Below, in pieces: positions 10,837-24,055 of a stretch of 64,000 nucleotides of DNA. Source of the stretch: Chondrosia reniformis (lineage: Eukaryota; Porifera; Demospongiae; Chondrillida; Chondrillidae); assembly GCA_947172415.1 (NCBI GenBank), contig OX359201.1, forward strand, positions 3,286,001 through 3,350,000, written 5' to 3'. Each line of letters begins with the position of its first letter. Position 1 is the stretch's first letter. Below the pieces are notes generated by a model. It worked only from the letters and a program-made list of their open reading frames with translations, was not told where the DNA came from and ran no database searches. The translations under genes and the position numbers were made by a program.

Positions 10837-13670
10837 TAAATCTATTTGTTTTATGTATATACTAGCTGTGTTTACTGGTTTCAAGTTGTACGTCCTAGTT
10901 TTATGCACTATATGGATGAACTATTTATATGTACTAGTTATATATTTATGTCCTAGTTATATGTAGTAGGTGTATGTACTATTTATATGTACTAGTTATA
11001 CGTAGTAGGTGTTTGTACTATTTATATCTACTTGTTATATTTTTAAGTATTAGTTATATGTAGTAGGTGTGTGTACTAGTTATATGTACAAGTTGTATGT
11101 ATATACTAGTTGTATGTATATACTAATTGTATGTGCTAGTTGTATGTACTAGATGAATGTACTAGTTGCAGGTTCTTGTACTAGTTATACTTGGTACTGG
11201 GAAGGTACTAGTTGTATGTACTAGATACTAGTTGTATGTACTAGTTGGTGTCCTAGTTTTATGAACTAGTTGTATGTACTAGTTGCACGTACTATTTATA
11301 ATAACTGGATATTTGTGTATGTATTAGTTATATGTAGTAGGTGTGTGTACTAGTTATATGTACTAGTTCTGCGTACTAGATACTAGTTGTATGTACTAGT
11401 TGTATGTACTAGTTATATGTCCTAGTTGCTTTTACTTGTATGTAGTAGCTATGTACTACTTGTATATACAAGTTGTACGTTCTAGTACTCGTTCTATGAG
11501 CTAGTTGTATATACTAGTTTCTAGTTGTATGTACTAGTTGTATGTACTAGGTGCATGTACTATGTGTATGTACTATTTATAAGCACCAGTTATATGTGTA
11601 TATACTAGTTATATGCTTGTGTACTAGTTATCTCTACTAGTTGTATGCACTAGCTGTATGTACTAGTTGTATGAACTATTTATAATTTCTGGGTATATGT
11701 GTATGTACTAGTCATATGTAGTAGGTGCATGTACTAGTTTTATGTCCTAGTTGTTTGTACTAGTATTATGTACTAGTTGTATGTAGTAGTGGTGTGTACT
11801 ATTTTGATGTACTAGTTGCATGTACTAGGTTTATGTGCTAGTACTAGTTATATTTACTAGTTGTAGGGACTAGTTATATACAAGTTGGACACACTACTTT
11901 TTCCTATGAACTAGTTGTATGTAGTAGCTATATACTAGTTGTGTATACAAGTTGTACATTCTAGAATTATGTTCTCGTTCTATGAACTAGTTGTATGTAC
12001 TAGTTTATAGTTGTATGTACTAGTTGTATGTACTAGTTGCATGTACACTTTGTATGTACTATGTGTATGCACTATTTATAAGTACCAGTTATATGTGTAT
12101 GGACTAGTTATATGTACTAGTTGTATGCCCTAGCTGTAAGTACTAGTTGTATGTACTATATATAATTACTAGATATATGTGTATTTACTGCGTATATGTA
12201 GTAGGTATATGTAATAGTTATTTGACCTAGTTGTTTGTTCTAGTTGTATGTATTAGTTGAATGTACTGGTTGCAAGTACTAATTGCATGTTCTAGTGGTG
12301 TGTATTATTTGGTATCTACTAGTTGCATGTACTAGTAGCATGTACTAATTGTATGCACGACTTTTATGTACTAGTCCTAGTTATATTTACTAGTTGTAGA
12401 TACTAGTTGTATGTAGAAGTTGTATGTAGTAGTTGTTTGTTCTAATTGTTTGTACTAGTGGAATGCACTAATTGTATGTAATAGTTATGTACCGGCTGAA
12501 TGTACTAGTTTTATGTATATACTAGTCATAAATATTATTTATGTACTAGTTGCATATACAAGTTGTATGTTCTAGTATTAGTACTCGTTCTATGAACTAG
12601 TAGTATGTACTAGTTGTATGTACTATGTGTATGTACTAGTTGTTGGTTCTTGTACTAGTTATACTAGGTACTAGATAGGTATTAGTTGTATGTACTAGAT
12701 ACTAGTTCCGTGTACTAGTTGTATATACTAGTTTTATGAACTAGTTGTATGTACTATTTATATGTACTAGTTATATGTGCCAGTTATATGTACTAGTTAT
12801 ATATACTAGTTGTATATTCTATTTGTAGATTCTAATATTAGTTATATTAGGTACTAGGAAGGGTACTAGTTGTATGTACTAGATACTAGTTGTATGTACT
12901 AGTTATATGGACTAGTTGTGTGTAATTTTTGTATGTACTACTTATATGTACTCCTTATATTTCTATGTATTAGATATATGTCCTAGTTGTATGTACTATT
13001 TTTATGTACTAGTTATGTGTATAAGTACTATTCATTTGTAGTAGCTATATGTACGTAGTTTTACTAGTTATACAACGTACTATGGAAGTACTAGTTGTAT
13101 GTGCTTAATACTAGTTGTACGTACTGGTTGTATGTTCTAATTATATGTATTCGATGTATGGACAAGTTGTGAGTAATTGTTGTATGTACTAGTTATATGT
13201 ATTAGTTGTATGTACTAACTAGTTATATTTACTAGTTTTAGGTACTAATTGTATGTACTCGTTGTACTTGTATTTAGTTATTACTACTTGTATGTACTTG
13301 TTACTAGTTGAATGTACTAGTTCAATGTATACTAGTACTGGTTAAATTTACTAATTGTAGATACTAATTGAATATACCAGTTCTATGTTTGAGTTGTATA
13401 TACTAGTTATATGAACTAGTTGTAGTACAAATTGTACGTAATCGATGTACATACTAATTGTATGTACAAGTTGTATGTACTAGTTGTATGTACCAGTTGT
13501 AGGTTGTAGTTTTGTGTTCTAGTACTGGTTATATATACTAATTGTAGGTACTAATTGTAGGTACTAATTGTATGTACTTTTAGTATGTGCAAGTAGTATA
13601 TACAAGTTATGTTTGCTAGTTGTAAGTACTAGTCAAAAGTCCCATGTTCTAGTTATATGCACCACTTTTA
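10837..13670 (-). repeat. 13-bp satellite block 8 (minus)
   Basis: Minus-oriented satellite. Sequence landmarks recur directly in 45892-51680 and inverted in about 21,000-23,560. For example, a diagnostic stretch near 13000-13040 matches 49190 directly and 21030-21085 inverted. Confidence 0.92.
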
Positions 13671-13858
13671 GTACTAGTACTTCCATAGTATGTAGTATAA
13701 CTAGTATTAAAACCTACAACTAGAACATTCAAATAGTGCATACAACTAGTACATACAACCAATAGATACAACTAGCACATATAACTGGTCCACGCAACTA
13801 CTACATATAACTAATACATGTAAATAGTACATACATCTAGTACATACAACTAGTACAT
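13671..13858 (+). repeat. 13-bp satellite block 9a (plus)
   Basis: A short plus-oriented satellite island inside a minus-oriented region, opening at an abrupt strand switch near 13670-13690. Confidence 0.88.
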
Positions 13859-14195
13859 ACTCAGCTCTCCTGTGGTTGATGGTGGCCAGCGACCCATTGG
13901 TTAAGATGGCCCCTCCCACTGGAAATAGGCTGGGTCTCCGATTATCAGCTTGTCTGATGAAGTGAATCACCACTAATTAAGAATGTACACTGATTATTTG
14001 TTGTAGTTAGTTTAAGAGGGAGAACATGGGAGAGGCATTGCTGTGGCAGTTGTAGCTCAGTGGCAGAGCAACTGGTGGTCATAACCAGCTGTCCTGGGTT
14101 CGATTCCCAGCAATTGCTTCTTTCGTGTTTTTCCCTCTTTATTATGTTTCATTGATTATTACTTGTGGTTTGATTATCACATCGATTATTCATAC
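13859..14195 (+). other. Non-satellite insert carrying a tRNA-like gene
   Basis: About 337 bp of unique sequence. Upstream of the tRNA-like segment it holds CCCATTGG (inverted CCAAT box), AAGATGGC (YY1-like) and CCCCTCCCACT within 40 bp, near 13889-13923. No terminal repeats were recognised. The overlapping minus-strand frame (13746-13973) runs into satellite and is not credible as a gene. Confidence 0.5.
14046..14118 (+). tRNA. tRNA-like gene or pseudogene, anticodon uncertain
   Basis: Folds as a cloverleaf. The 7-bp acceptor stem GCAGTTG/CAATTGC has one G-U pair. The D arm is GCTC/GAGC with an A-box-like TAGCTCAGTGGCAGAGCA. The anticodon stem is CTGGT/ACCAG and the T arm is CTGGG/CCCAG with loop TTCGATT (perfect B box). 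TTTTT at 14128-14132 would terminate RNA polymerase III. The anticodon loop is odd: by stem pairing it reads GGTCATA, giving TCA without the conserved T33, whereas a T33 register would give CAT (Met). There are two bases between D arm and anticodon stem. It could be a diverged tRNA or a tRNA-derived SINE head. Confidence 0.55.
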
Positions 14196-14540
14196 AACTT
14201 GTACATAAAACTGATTCATATCTAGTGCATACAACTAGTACATACAGCTAGTGCATACAACTAGTACATATAACTAGTTCACAAACATATAACTAGTACA
14301 TGCAAATTGTAAATACAACTCAACTACTATAGAGAACTAGTACATACAACTATTTCATAAAAGCAGAACATACAACTAGTACATAGCTAGTACATACAAC
14401 TAGTATATACATACAACTAGAACACATAACTAGTTCATACAATTTGTACATAGAACTACTACATACAACTGCCACATACAACTAGTACCTACAACTAGTA
14501 AATATAGCTAGTACTACTCCATACAACTAGTGCATATATA
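14196..14540 (+). repeat. 13-bp satellite block 9b (plus)
   Basis: Remainder of the plus-oriented satellite island. It ends in a short TATATATATTTATATATA stretch where orientation flips. Confidence 0.88.
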
Positions 14541-16665
14541 TATATTTATATATACTTGTACTGGTAAGATTTACTAACTGTAGGCACTAGTTGTATGTAC
14601 TAGTTCTATGTACTAGGACTACTGATATTTACTAGTTGTAGGTTATAGTTGGATGTACTAGTTGAATGTAATAGTTGTATATACTAATTATATGTACTAG
14701 TTGAATGTACTAGTTGTATGTAATAACTGTATGTATTAGTTATGTACTAGTTGAATGTACTAGTTCTAATAGCTAGTTGAATGTACTAGTACTGATGATA
14801 TTTACTAGATGTAGGTACTAGTTTTATGTACTAGTTGTATGTACTAGTACAAGTTTTATTAACTAATTATAGGTATTAGTTGTGTGTACTAGTTGTATAT
14901 GCATAGTAGTTGTATGTACAAACTGTTTGTACTAGGTGTATGTACTAGTTGTATGAACAAGTTGTATGTACTAATACTAGTTATTTTCAGTAGTTGAATT
15001 GGTTGGAGGTCTAGTTTGATGTACTAGTTGTATGTACTATTTATATGTACCAGTTATATGTGAATGTTCTAGTCATAGGTACTAATTGTAAGTACAAATT
15101 GTATTAACTAGTTGTTTGTACTAGTTGTATGTGCAAGTTTTATGTACTAGTTGTACAACTAGTTGTGTGTACTAGTTGTACGTACTGGTTGTATGTACTA
15201 GTTGTATGTACTAGGTATATGTAGTAGATGTATGTTCTAATTGTATGTACTAGTTATGTACTCGCTATATGAACAAGTTTTATATCCTAGTTGAATGTGC
15301 TACTTGTATGTACTAGTTGTATGTACTATTTGTATGTACTAATTGTATGTACTATTTGTATGTACTAGTTGTATCTACTAGGTGTATGTACTAGTTATGT
15401 GTACTAGTTGTAAGTTCTACTAGTGGAAATACTAGATACTAAGTAGGTATTAGTTGTATGTACAAGTTGAATGTAATAGTTGCATGTACTAATTATATAT
15501 AATAATTGTATGTACCAGTTGTATGTTCTAGTTATGTACTAGCTGTATGTACTAGCTGTATGTACTAGTAGTATTAACTAGTAGTATGTACTAGTACAGG
15601 TAATATTTACTATCTGTAGGCACCAGTTGTATGTACTAGTTGTACATACTAGCACTGGTTATATTTACTAGTTGTAGGTACTAGTTGTATGTATTAGTTG
15701 AATGTAATAGTTGTATGAACTAGTTGTGTTTACTAGTGGTATGTATTAACTGTATGTATTAGCTATGTACTAAATGCATGCACTAGTTCTAATTACTAGT
15801 TGTATGTACTAGTACTGGTAATATTTACTAGATGTAGGTACTATTTTTATGCACTAGTTTTATGTACTAGTGCAATTATATATTTACTAATTATAGGTAT
15901 TAGTTTTATGTAGTAGCTGTATGTTCTAATAGTTTGAACTAGTTCTATGTACTAATTGTATGTACTAGTTATGTACCAGTTATATGAACTAGTTTTAAGT
16001 ACTAGTTCTGTGTACTAGTTGTATGTACTAGTTGTATGTACTATTTGTATGTACTCATTGTAGGTACTAGGTGTATGTACTATTTATAGGTACCAGTTAT
16101 ATGTGTATGTGCTAGTTATATGTTCTAGTTGGGTACTATTTATAGATACTAGTTGTAAGTTCTAGTACTAGTAAATTAGGTACTGAGTAGGCACTTGTTG
16201 TAAGTACTAATTGCATATACTAGTTGTATGTACTAGTTGTATACCAGTTGTATGTACTAGTTGTATGTGCTAGTTGTATCAACTGGTTATATGTTCTAGT
16301 ACAAGTTATAATTAATCGTTATATTTACTAGTTGTTTGTACTGGTTGTATGTTCTAGTTGTATTTACTAGTTGTAGCACTAATTGTATGGACTGGTTGTA
16401 TGTACTAGATGTATGTACTAATTGTGTGAAATAATTATAGTCATAGTAGGAGTTCTAGTTTAATGTACTAGTTGTATGGACTATTTATATGTACTAGGTA
16501 AATTTGTATGTTATAGTCATAGGTACTAGTTGTATGTGTTAGTTGTATGAACTAGTGGTATGTACTAGTTATATGTACTATGGTGTGTACTATCTAAATG
16601 GACTAGTAATACGTAGTAGTTGTTTGTACTAGTTAAATGAACTAGTTGTATGTTCTATTTGTATA
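14541..16665 (-). repeat. 13-bp satellite block 10 (minus)
   Basis: Minus-oriented satellite whose sequence matches 54220-56585 directly and in order, up to the Helitron-like insertions E2 and E5. Confidence 0.92.
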
Positions 16666-16845
16666 TCAGAGAGTACGGTAGTACTCTCTATGGAGGGATG
16701 GTACGGGTTGTTTCGTTTTCCCTATACATTGGTGTGGGAGCGAAAATCCGTAATAGGCTGAAAATCACCGAAAAAAAGCTATGTATAGTTAAAAATACAC
16801 CAGCCATGCTATAAACTGGCCTTAAAGGCAAGCGATTGTGTTCCG

Positions 16846-17031
16846 CTAGCAAATGAGCGAACTTTGAAATATCCCATTTTCGTTTTCTTCTTCTTCATTT
16901 TCTTCATCTTCTTCGCCCGCTGTAACTAACAAGGAAATTAGTTTTCGGGCTACTTCTGAAGCGTAAATACTCCACATTTCCGTGCTGTATTCTTTTGTAG
17001 AAGCGAGAGCGATAATGTTATTATTGAGCAT
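16846..17031 (-). CDS. Short acidic-tailed ORF inside Helitron-like element E2
   Basis: A 61-residue frame beginning MLNNNIIALASTKEYSTE, then a stretch with SEVARKLISLLV, then a run of Glu/Asp/Asn and a short tail ending in Cys. The N-terminal part can also be read in E1, E3, E5 and E6. The frame is broken differently in E5 (one-base shift before the acidic run) and E6 (stop after KEYSSENLQ). It begins about 52 bp downstream of TGACGTCA. Translation is unproven. It could be the captured first exon of a host gene or a chance frame. No known domain is recognised. Confidence 0.35.
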   Translation of the reverse strand: MLNNNIIALASTKEYSTEMWSIYASEVARKLISLLVTAGEEDEENEEEENENGIFQSSLIC

Positions 17032-17082
17032 GACGGTTTTCGTGGCTCTAGAGTCAAGGCTTCAATAAATACGCCATTTTAA

Positions 17083-17090
17083 TGACGTCA
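17083..17090 (-). promoter_or_regulatory. CRE-like TGACGTCA in E2
   Basis: Perfect palindromic CREB/ATF consensus upstream of the short frame on the minus strand, adjacent to an AAAATGGCG-type (YY1-like) sequence. Also intact in E5 (57019-57026) and E6 (59769-59776), degenerate in E1 and E3. Function is inferred from the motif only. Confidence 0.45.
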
Positions 17091-17400
17091 TATTCAGTTG
17101 AAGATTATGAAACCAAAACGGTCTATTATATAATTCCTAGCTTATGCTCCATAAAAAGTAGAGAAACTAGAGAATAATAAAAATTTTCTACAAAAATAGT
17201 AGAAGATGTAGGGATGGCACAAAAAGCACAGAAACAAGAAAGGGATGATACACAGTGAAGAATTATTTATGGCACAAATCCTACAAGCAAGGTGTTGTAT
17301 GATTCATGCATAAATAATTCTCTCACTGTGTAACATCCCTTTCTTGTTTCTGTGCTTTTTATGCCATCACTACATCTTCTACTATTTTTGTAGAAATTTA

Positions 17401-17944
17401 CTACTATTAAATGTACTACTTGTAGGTGCTGGTTCTAGTTATACTAGGTACTAGGTAGGTGCTAGTTGTATGTACTAGCATTAGTTATATTTACTTGTTG
17501 TAGCTACTACTTGCATGGACTTGTTGAATGTTATAGTTGTATGTACTAATTGTGTGTACTAGTTGTATGTACTAGTTGTAAGAACTAGTTATGTACTAGT
17601 TGTATGTAGTAGTTGTATTAACTAGTTGTATGTACTATTACTGGTAATATTTACTAGTTGTAAATACTAGTTGTAAGTACTATATAGTTGTATGTACTAG
17701 TAGAAGTTATGTTTACTAGTTGTAGGTATTAGTTGCATGTACTAGTTGTATGTAGCAGTTGTATATTCTAATTGTATGTACTAGTTGTATGTAATAGTTG
17801 TATGTAATAGTTGTACATACTAGCACTGGTTATATTTACAAGTTGTAGGTACTAGTTGTATGTAGTTATACAAATTATATTTACTAGTTTTATGTACTAG
17901 TTGCATGGACTTGTAAAATGTTATAGTTGTATGTACTAATTGTA
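17401..17944 (-). repeat. 13-bp satellite block 11 (minus)
   Basis: Minus-oriented satellite matching 57348-58150 directly. It ends at an abrupt strand switch near 17944. Confidence 0.9.
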
Positions 17945-19065
17945 CATACAACTACTACATATATCTAATACATAAAACTAGTACATATATCTAGTACATA
18001 CAAATACAACAAGTACATATAAGTAGTTCATACAACCAGTACATACAACTAGTACATATAAATAGTATATACAACTAGTACATACAACAATTACACTCAA
18101 CTAATACATATAACTACTATATACAATTGGTACATATAATAGTACATCCATCTAGTACATACAACTAGTATCTCTTCCATGCAACTAGTACCTACCTAGT
18201 ACCTAGTATAACTAGTACTGGAAACTACCACCACTATATACAACCAGTACATACATCAAGTGCATGCAATTAGTACACATAAATAGTACACACAACTCGT
18301 ACATACCACTAGTACTTACAACTGGTACATATAAATAATACATACAACTAATACATAGCTAGTGCATAAAATTTGTACATGCAACTGGTTCATATCTAGT
18401 ACACACAACTAGTACATACAACTAGCAAATATAACTATTGCTAGTGCATAGAACTAGTGTATACCATTAGTTCATAAAATTAGTACATACAACTAGTACA
18501 TGCAACTAGTACATACAACTAGTACTTATAATTAGTACACATACACATAACCAGTACTATTACACAAACATATAACTAGTACATACACATATAACTGGTA
18601 CTTATAAATAGTACATACACACACTACATACGAATAGTACATACAAATAGTACATATAACTAGAAACTAGTACATAAAAGTATTTCATAGAATGAGTACA
18701 TAATACTAGAACTACAACTTGTATATACAACTAGTAGATAGCTACTACATACAACTAATATATACGTACAACTAGTACATACAACTCGCACATAACTAGT
18801 ACATACAACTAGTACATACAACTAATACATAAAACTACTACAAACGATTAGTATTTACAATTGCTACATACAACTAATTCATACAACTAGTACCAACAAC
18901 TAGTAAATATAACTAGTACTAGTACATAAAACGCGTGCAGACAACTAGTACTTACAACTAGTACATACAACTAGTACATACAAATAGTACAAACAACTAG
19001 GATATATAACTAGTAAATACACCTGCTATATAAAACTAGAACATGCACATAAACCTAGTAATTAT
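17945..19065 (+). repeat. 13-bp satellite block 12 (plus)
   Basis: Start of a long plus-oriented region that continues, with insertions, to 42140. Confidence 0.93.
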
Positions 19066-19480
19066 AGAACAAGTAGTTCGAGTTTAAAAACTCGTGGGGC
19101 TGCCGCCCCCGAATTAACTCGAACTACTTGACCGCATCGTTGGGATTTAATATATATATTCGTAATACTAATGATTGAGGACGCTTAAGTGTCCTGAACT
19201 TTATAAATAACGATGGAAAAGCTTCGTTAACTAAAGCTTCCTGAACGCCGCCATTTGCAATAACGATGTATTGACGTATAAATTAAGTGTTACAATAGTT
19301 GCGTATGAACTTGTATTATACATATACCGACATATAAAATAAGTGTTATAACAGTTGCGTATGAACCCGTATTATATATATAGATATATATATATTTATA
19401 TATCTTTCTGTAACATGAAGCCGTACAACGTAATCGGCATATGAAAACAATATAAGGGGCTGCCTGTGGCAGCCCCTAAA
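19066..19480. mobile_element. Hairpin-ended AT-rich element X1
   Basis: About 415 bp of non-satellite DNA with a hairpin at each end. On the left, 15-bp perfect arms CAAGTAGTTCGAGTT/AACTCGAACTACTTG (19070-19130) enclose GGGGCTGCCGCCCC. On the right is GGGGCTGCCTGTGGCAGCCCC (19456-19476). Read on the minus strand, the right end continues TTATATTGTTTTCA and later ACGGCTTCATGTTAC, resembling the sequence after the GC hairpin at 58301. This makes it one of a family. The interior is AT-rich with two copies of a GTTGCGTATGAAC motif (about 19300 and 19357). No ORF. Confidence 0.55.
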
Positions 19481-22400
19481 AATACATACAACTAGTACAT
19501 GCAACTAGTAAATACATACAACTGTTACACACAACTAGTACATCCAACTAGAACATATAACTAGTACATTAAATTAGGCCATACAACTGGTATCATTTAC
19601 ATACCACTAGTACTTACTTAGAACCTAGTATAACTAGTACTAGAACCTACAACTAGAACATACATCTAGTACATAAAACTACCACATACAACTACTACAT
19701 CCAACTTATACATACCACTAGTGCATGTAACTAGTACACACAACTACTACATATATCTAGTACATACAACTAGTACATACAACTAGTAAATACAACTAGT
19801 ACATACAATTAGTGCATACAACAAGTACATAAAACTAGTACGTAGGTAGTACAAACAACTGGTTTATATCTATTACATACAACTGGTTCATATCTAGTAC
19901 ATACAACTAGTACATACAAAGTAGTACATAAAATTAGTACATACAACTACCACATACAACTAGTACATAAACATAGTACTTACAACTAGTAAATATAACT
20001 AGTACTAGTACATACAACTAGTACATGCAATTAGTATATACAGCAAGTACACACAGCTAGTACATATAACTGATACATACACATATAAATAGTACATATA
20101 AATAGTACGTACAACTAGTACATATATCTAGTTCATACAAATACAATGAATACATATAACCAGTACATACAACTAGTACATACAACTAGTACTTGTAGAT
20201 GGTACATACAACTAGTACATAAAACAATTGCACATAACTAGTACATATAACTAGTACAAACAACTGGTATCTAGTACAAACAACTAGTGCCTACCTAGGT
20301 CCTAGTATAACTAGTTTTAGAACCTATATTTAGAACATACAACTCGTATATACAACTAGTACATACAACTATTACCTACATCTAGTACATATAAATAGTA
20401 CATGCATCTAGTATATTCAACTAGTACATGCAATTAGCACATGCAACCAATATATACAACTAGTACATACAACTACCACATACAACTAATACATACAATT
20501 AGCACATATATACATTTAGTACATACAACTACCACACGCAACTAGTAAAGACAACTAGCACCTACAACGAGTAAATATAACTAGTAATAGTACATACAAC
20601 TAGAACATGCAATTAGTAAATGCAACCAGTACATAGAGCTACTACATACAAGTAGTACATATACCTGGTACATACACATATAAATAGTACATAGAAATAG
20701 TACGTACAACTAGTGCAAATAACTAGTACATACAACTAGTACATATATCTAATACATACAAATATAACGAGTACCTATAGGTAGAACATTCAACAATTAC
20801 ACATAACTAGTCCATATAACTAGTACATACAACTAGTATCTAGTACATAGAACAAGTTCCTACCTAGTAGCTAATATAACTAGTATTAGAATCTACAAAT
20901 TAGAACATACAACTAGTTCTTACAACTACCACATACAACTAATACATACATCTAGTCGATATAAATAGTACATGCATCTGGTACATACAACTAGTACATA
21001 CAACTAGTACATACAACTAGTACATATAACTAGTACATATAGCTACTACAAATGAATAGTACTTATACACATAACTAGTACATAAAAATAGTACATACAA
21101 CAAGTACAAAAAATAGTTCCTACCTAATACCTACAACTAGTTCAAACAACAAGTACATACAACTAGTACATACAATTATTCTCTAGTAAATACAACTAGC
21201 ATATACAACTAGTACATACAATTACCCACAACTTGTACATGCATAATACATATAATTAGTACACAGAAATAGTAAGTACAACTAGTATATAGCACATAAA
21301 ACTAGCGTTTCCCTGGTACCTAGTAGAACTAGTATTAGAACCTACAACCAGAACATACATCTAGTACATAAAACTACTACATACAACTACTACATCCAAC
21401 TTTTACATACAACTAGTGCATGTAAGTAGTTCACACAACTACTACATATATCTAGTACATACAATTAGTACATACCACTAGTAAATATATCTAGTACATA
21501 CAAATAAAAGGAGTACATATAAGTAGTGCATACAACAATTACACACAACTAGTCCATATAACGAGTACATACAACTAGTATCTAGTACATACAACTAGTA
21601 GCTACCTAGTACCTAATATAACTAATATTAGAATCTACCAATAGAACATGCAACTAGTACATGCAACTACCACATACAACTAATACATACATCTAGTCGA
21701 TATAAATAGTACATGAATCTAGTACATACAACTAGTACATACAACGAGTACATATAACTACCACATATAGCGACTACATATGAATAGTACTTATACACAT
21801 AACTAGTGTATGAAAATAGTACATACAACAAGTATAAAAAATTAGTTCCTTCCTAATACCTAGTATAACTTGCACTGGAACCTACAACTAGTTCAAACAA
21901 CAAGTACATACAACTAGTACATACAATTAGTCACTAGTACATACAACTAGTACATATAACTAGTACATATAACTGGCACGTATAACTAGAACATATAAAT
22001 AGTGCATACAACTAGTTCATAAAACTAGTATATACAACTAGCACATGCAACTAGTATCTAGTACATACAACTACAACCTATCTAGTACCTAGTATAACTA
22101 GTACAAGAACCAACAACTAGTACATACACATAGTATATACAACTAGTACATACTACTAGTATGCACAACTAGAAACTAGTACATACTACTAGTTCATAGA
22201 ACGAGAACATAATACTAGAACATACAACTTGTATATGCAACTATTACATAAATAATATTTATGACTAGTATATACATAAAACTAGTACATTCAGCCGGTA
22301 CATAACTATTACATACAATTAGTACATTCCACTAGTACAAACAATTAGAACAAACAACTACTACATACAACTTCTACATACAACTAGTATCTACAACTAG

Positions 22401-23563
22401 TAAATATAACTAGGACTAGTACATAAAAGTCGTGCATACAACTAGTACATGCTACTAGTACATGCAACTAGTACATACCAAATAATACACACCACTAGAA
22501 CATGCAATTATTACTTGCAACCAGTACATTCAACTAGTACATACAACTAGAACAAACAACTAGGTCAAATAACTATTACATATACCTACTACATATACCC
22601 AGTAAATACACATATACCTAGTAATTATATATAGTACATACAACTAGTACTTACAGCTAGGGCATACAACTAGTAGAGATAACTAGTACACAAGCATATA
22701 ACTAGTATATACACATATAACTGGTGCTAATAAATAGTTTATACACTTAGTACATGCACCTATATAGTGCATACAACTAGTACATACAAATAGAAACTAG
22801 TATATACAACTAGCTCATAGAACGAGTACATAATACTAGAACGTACAACTAGTATATACAAGTAGAAAATAGCTACTACATACAAGTAAAAGCAACTAGG
22901 ACATATAACTAGTACATACAACTAGTACATACAACTAGTATCTAGTACATACAACTAGTACATATAACTAGTACACACACCTACTACATATAACTAGTAC
23001 AGACACATATATCCAGTTATTATAAATAGTACGTGCAACTAGTACATACAACTAGTTCATAAAACTTGTACATACAACTAGTACATACAACTAGTATCTA
23101 GTACATACAACTAGTACCTTCCTAGTACCAAGTATAACTAGTACAAGAACCTGCAACTAGTACATTCATCTAGTACATACAACTAGCACATACAACTAGT
23201 ATATACATACAACTTGTACATATAACTAGTACACACACCTATTACATATAACTAATACATAAAAATATAACAAGTAGATATAAATAGTACACACACCTAC
23301 TACGTATAACTAGTACATATAAATAGTACATAAACATAGTCGATACAACTAGTTCATACAACTATTACATACAACTAGTACATAGAACGAGTAAATAAAA
23401 CTAGGACCTATAACTAGTACACACACGTACTACATATAACTAGTACATAAATATATAACTAGTACATATAAATAGTGCATCCATATAGTGCATAAAACTA
23501 GGACGTACAACTTGAAACTAATAAACACAGCTAGGATATAAATAAAACTAGTACATTTAACTA
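19481..23563 (+). repeat. 13-bp satellite block 13 (plus)
   Basis: Plus-oriented satellite with frequent CCTAGTATAACTAGTACTAG variants. Contains an internal tandem duplication: landmarks at about 21030-21120 recur at 21765-21850. Confidence 0.92.
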
Positions 23564-24055
23564 TCATCTTCTTCACCTGCTGTAACTAAACAATGAAATA
23601 AGCTTTCGGGCTACTTCTGAACGAAAATACTTAAATTTTCCGCGCTGTATTCCTTTGTAGAAGCAAGAGTGATAACATTATTATTGAGCATGACGTTTTT
23701 GTGGCCCAAGAGTCAAGGCTTCAATAAATTTGCCATTTGAAGACATCATATCAGTCGAGGATTGTTAAACCAAAATGGTCTATTATATAATTCCTAGCTT
23801 ATGTTCCATAAAAGTACAGAAACTAGAGAATAATAAACATTTTCTAGAAACATAGTAGATGTAGGCATGGCACAAAAAGCACAGAAAGAGGAAAGGGATG
23901 TAAAACAGTGAAGAATTATTTATGCATGAATCCTACAAGCAAGGGTGTTGTGTTTCATGTATAAATAATTCTTCCCTGTGTAAAATCCCTTTCTTGCTTT
24001 TTGTGCCATCCCTACATCTTCTACTATTTTTGTAGAAAATTTTTATTACTCTCTT
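23564..24055 (-). mobile_element. Helitron-like element E3 (3'-truncated)
   Basis: Reverse complement relative of E1 with identical truncation point and matching satellite junction on the 5' side. It has the palindromic 5' end (about 23800-24050) and a degenerate CRE region. It supports an inverted duplication linking about 10.3 kb and 24.0 kb. Confidence 0.75.

Larger units (their letters stand above)
16666..17400 (-). mobile_element. Helitron-like element E2
   Basis: Read on the minus strand. The 3' end is the hairpin GAGAGTACTACCGTACTCTC, then CTGA, then host T, which fits the Helitron 3' pattern (hairpin plus CTRR, insertion before T). The 5' end is a long palindrome (about 17160-17400) of near-complementary arms of more than 100 bp. 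Its outermost bases are lost by a small deletion relative to E5. The middle carries TGACGTCA, an AAAATGGCG-like motif and a short open frame. E5 (56586-57347) occupies the same site in the duplicated arm. No Rep/helicase is encoded, so it is non-autonomous. Confidence 0.7.

Noticed and set aside
13746-13973. 75-codon minus-strand ORF over the tRNA-like insert
   Set aside because: Its second half is translated satellite (Val/Cys/Tyr low complexity) and the rest is the insert's antisense. No domain or splice support.
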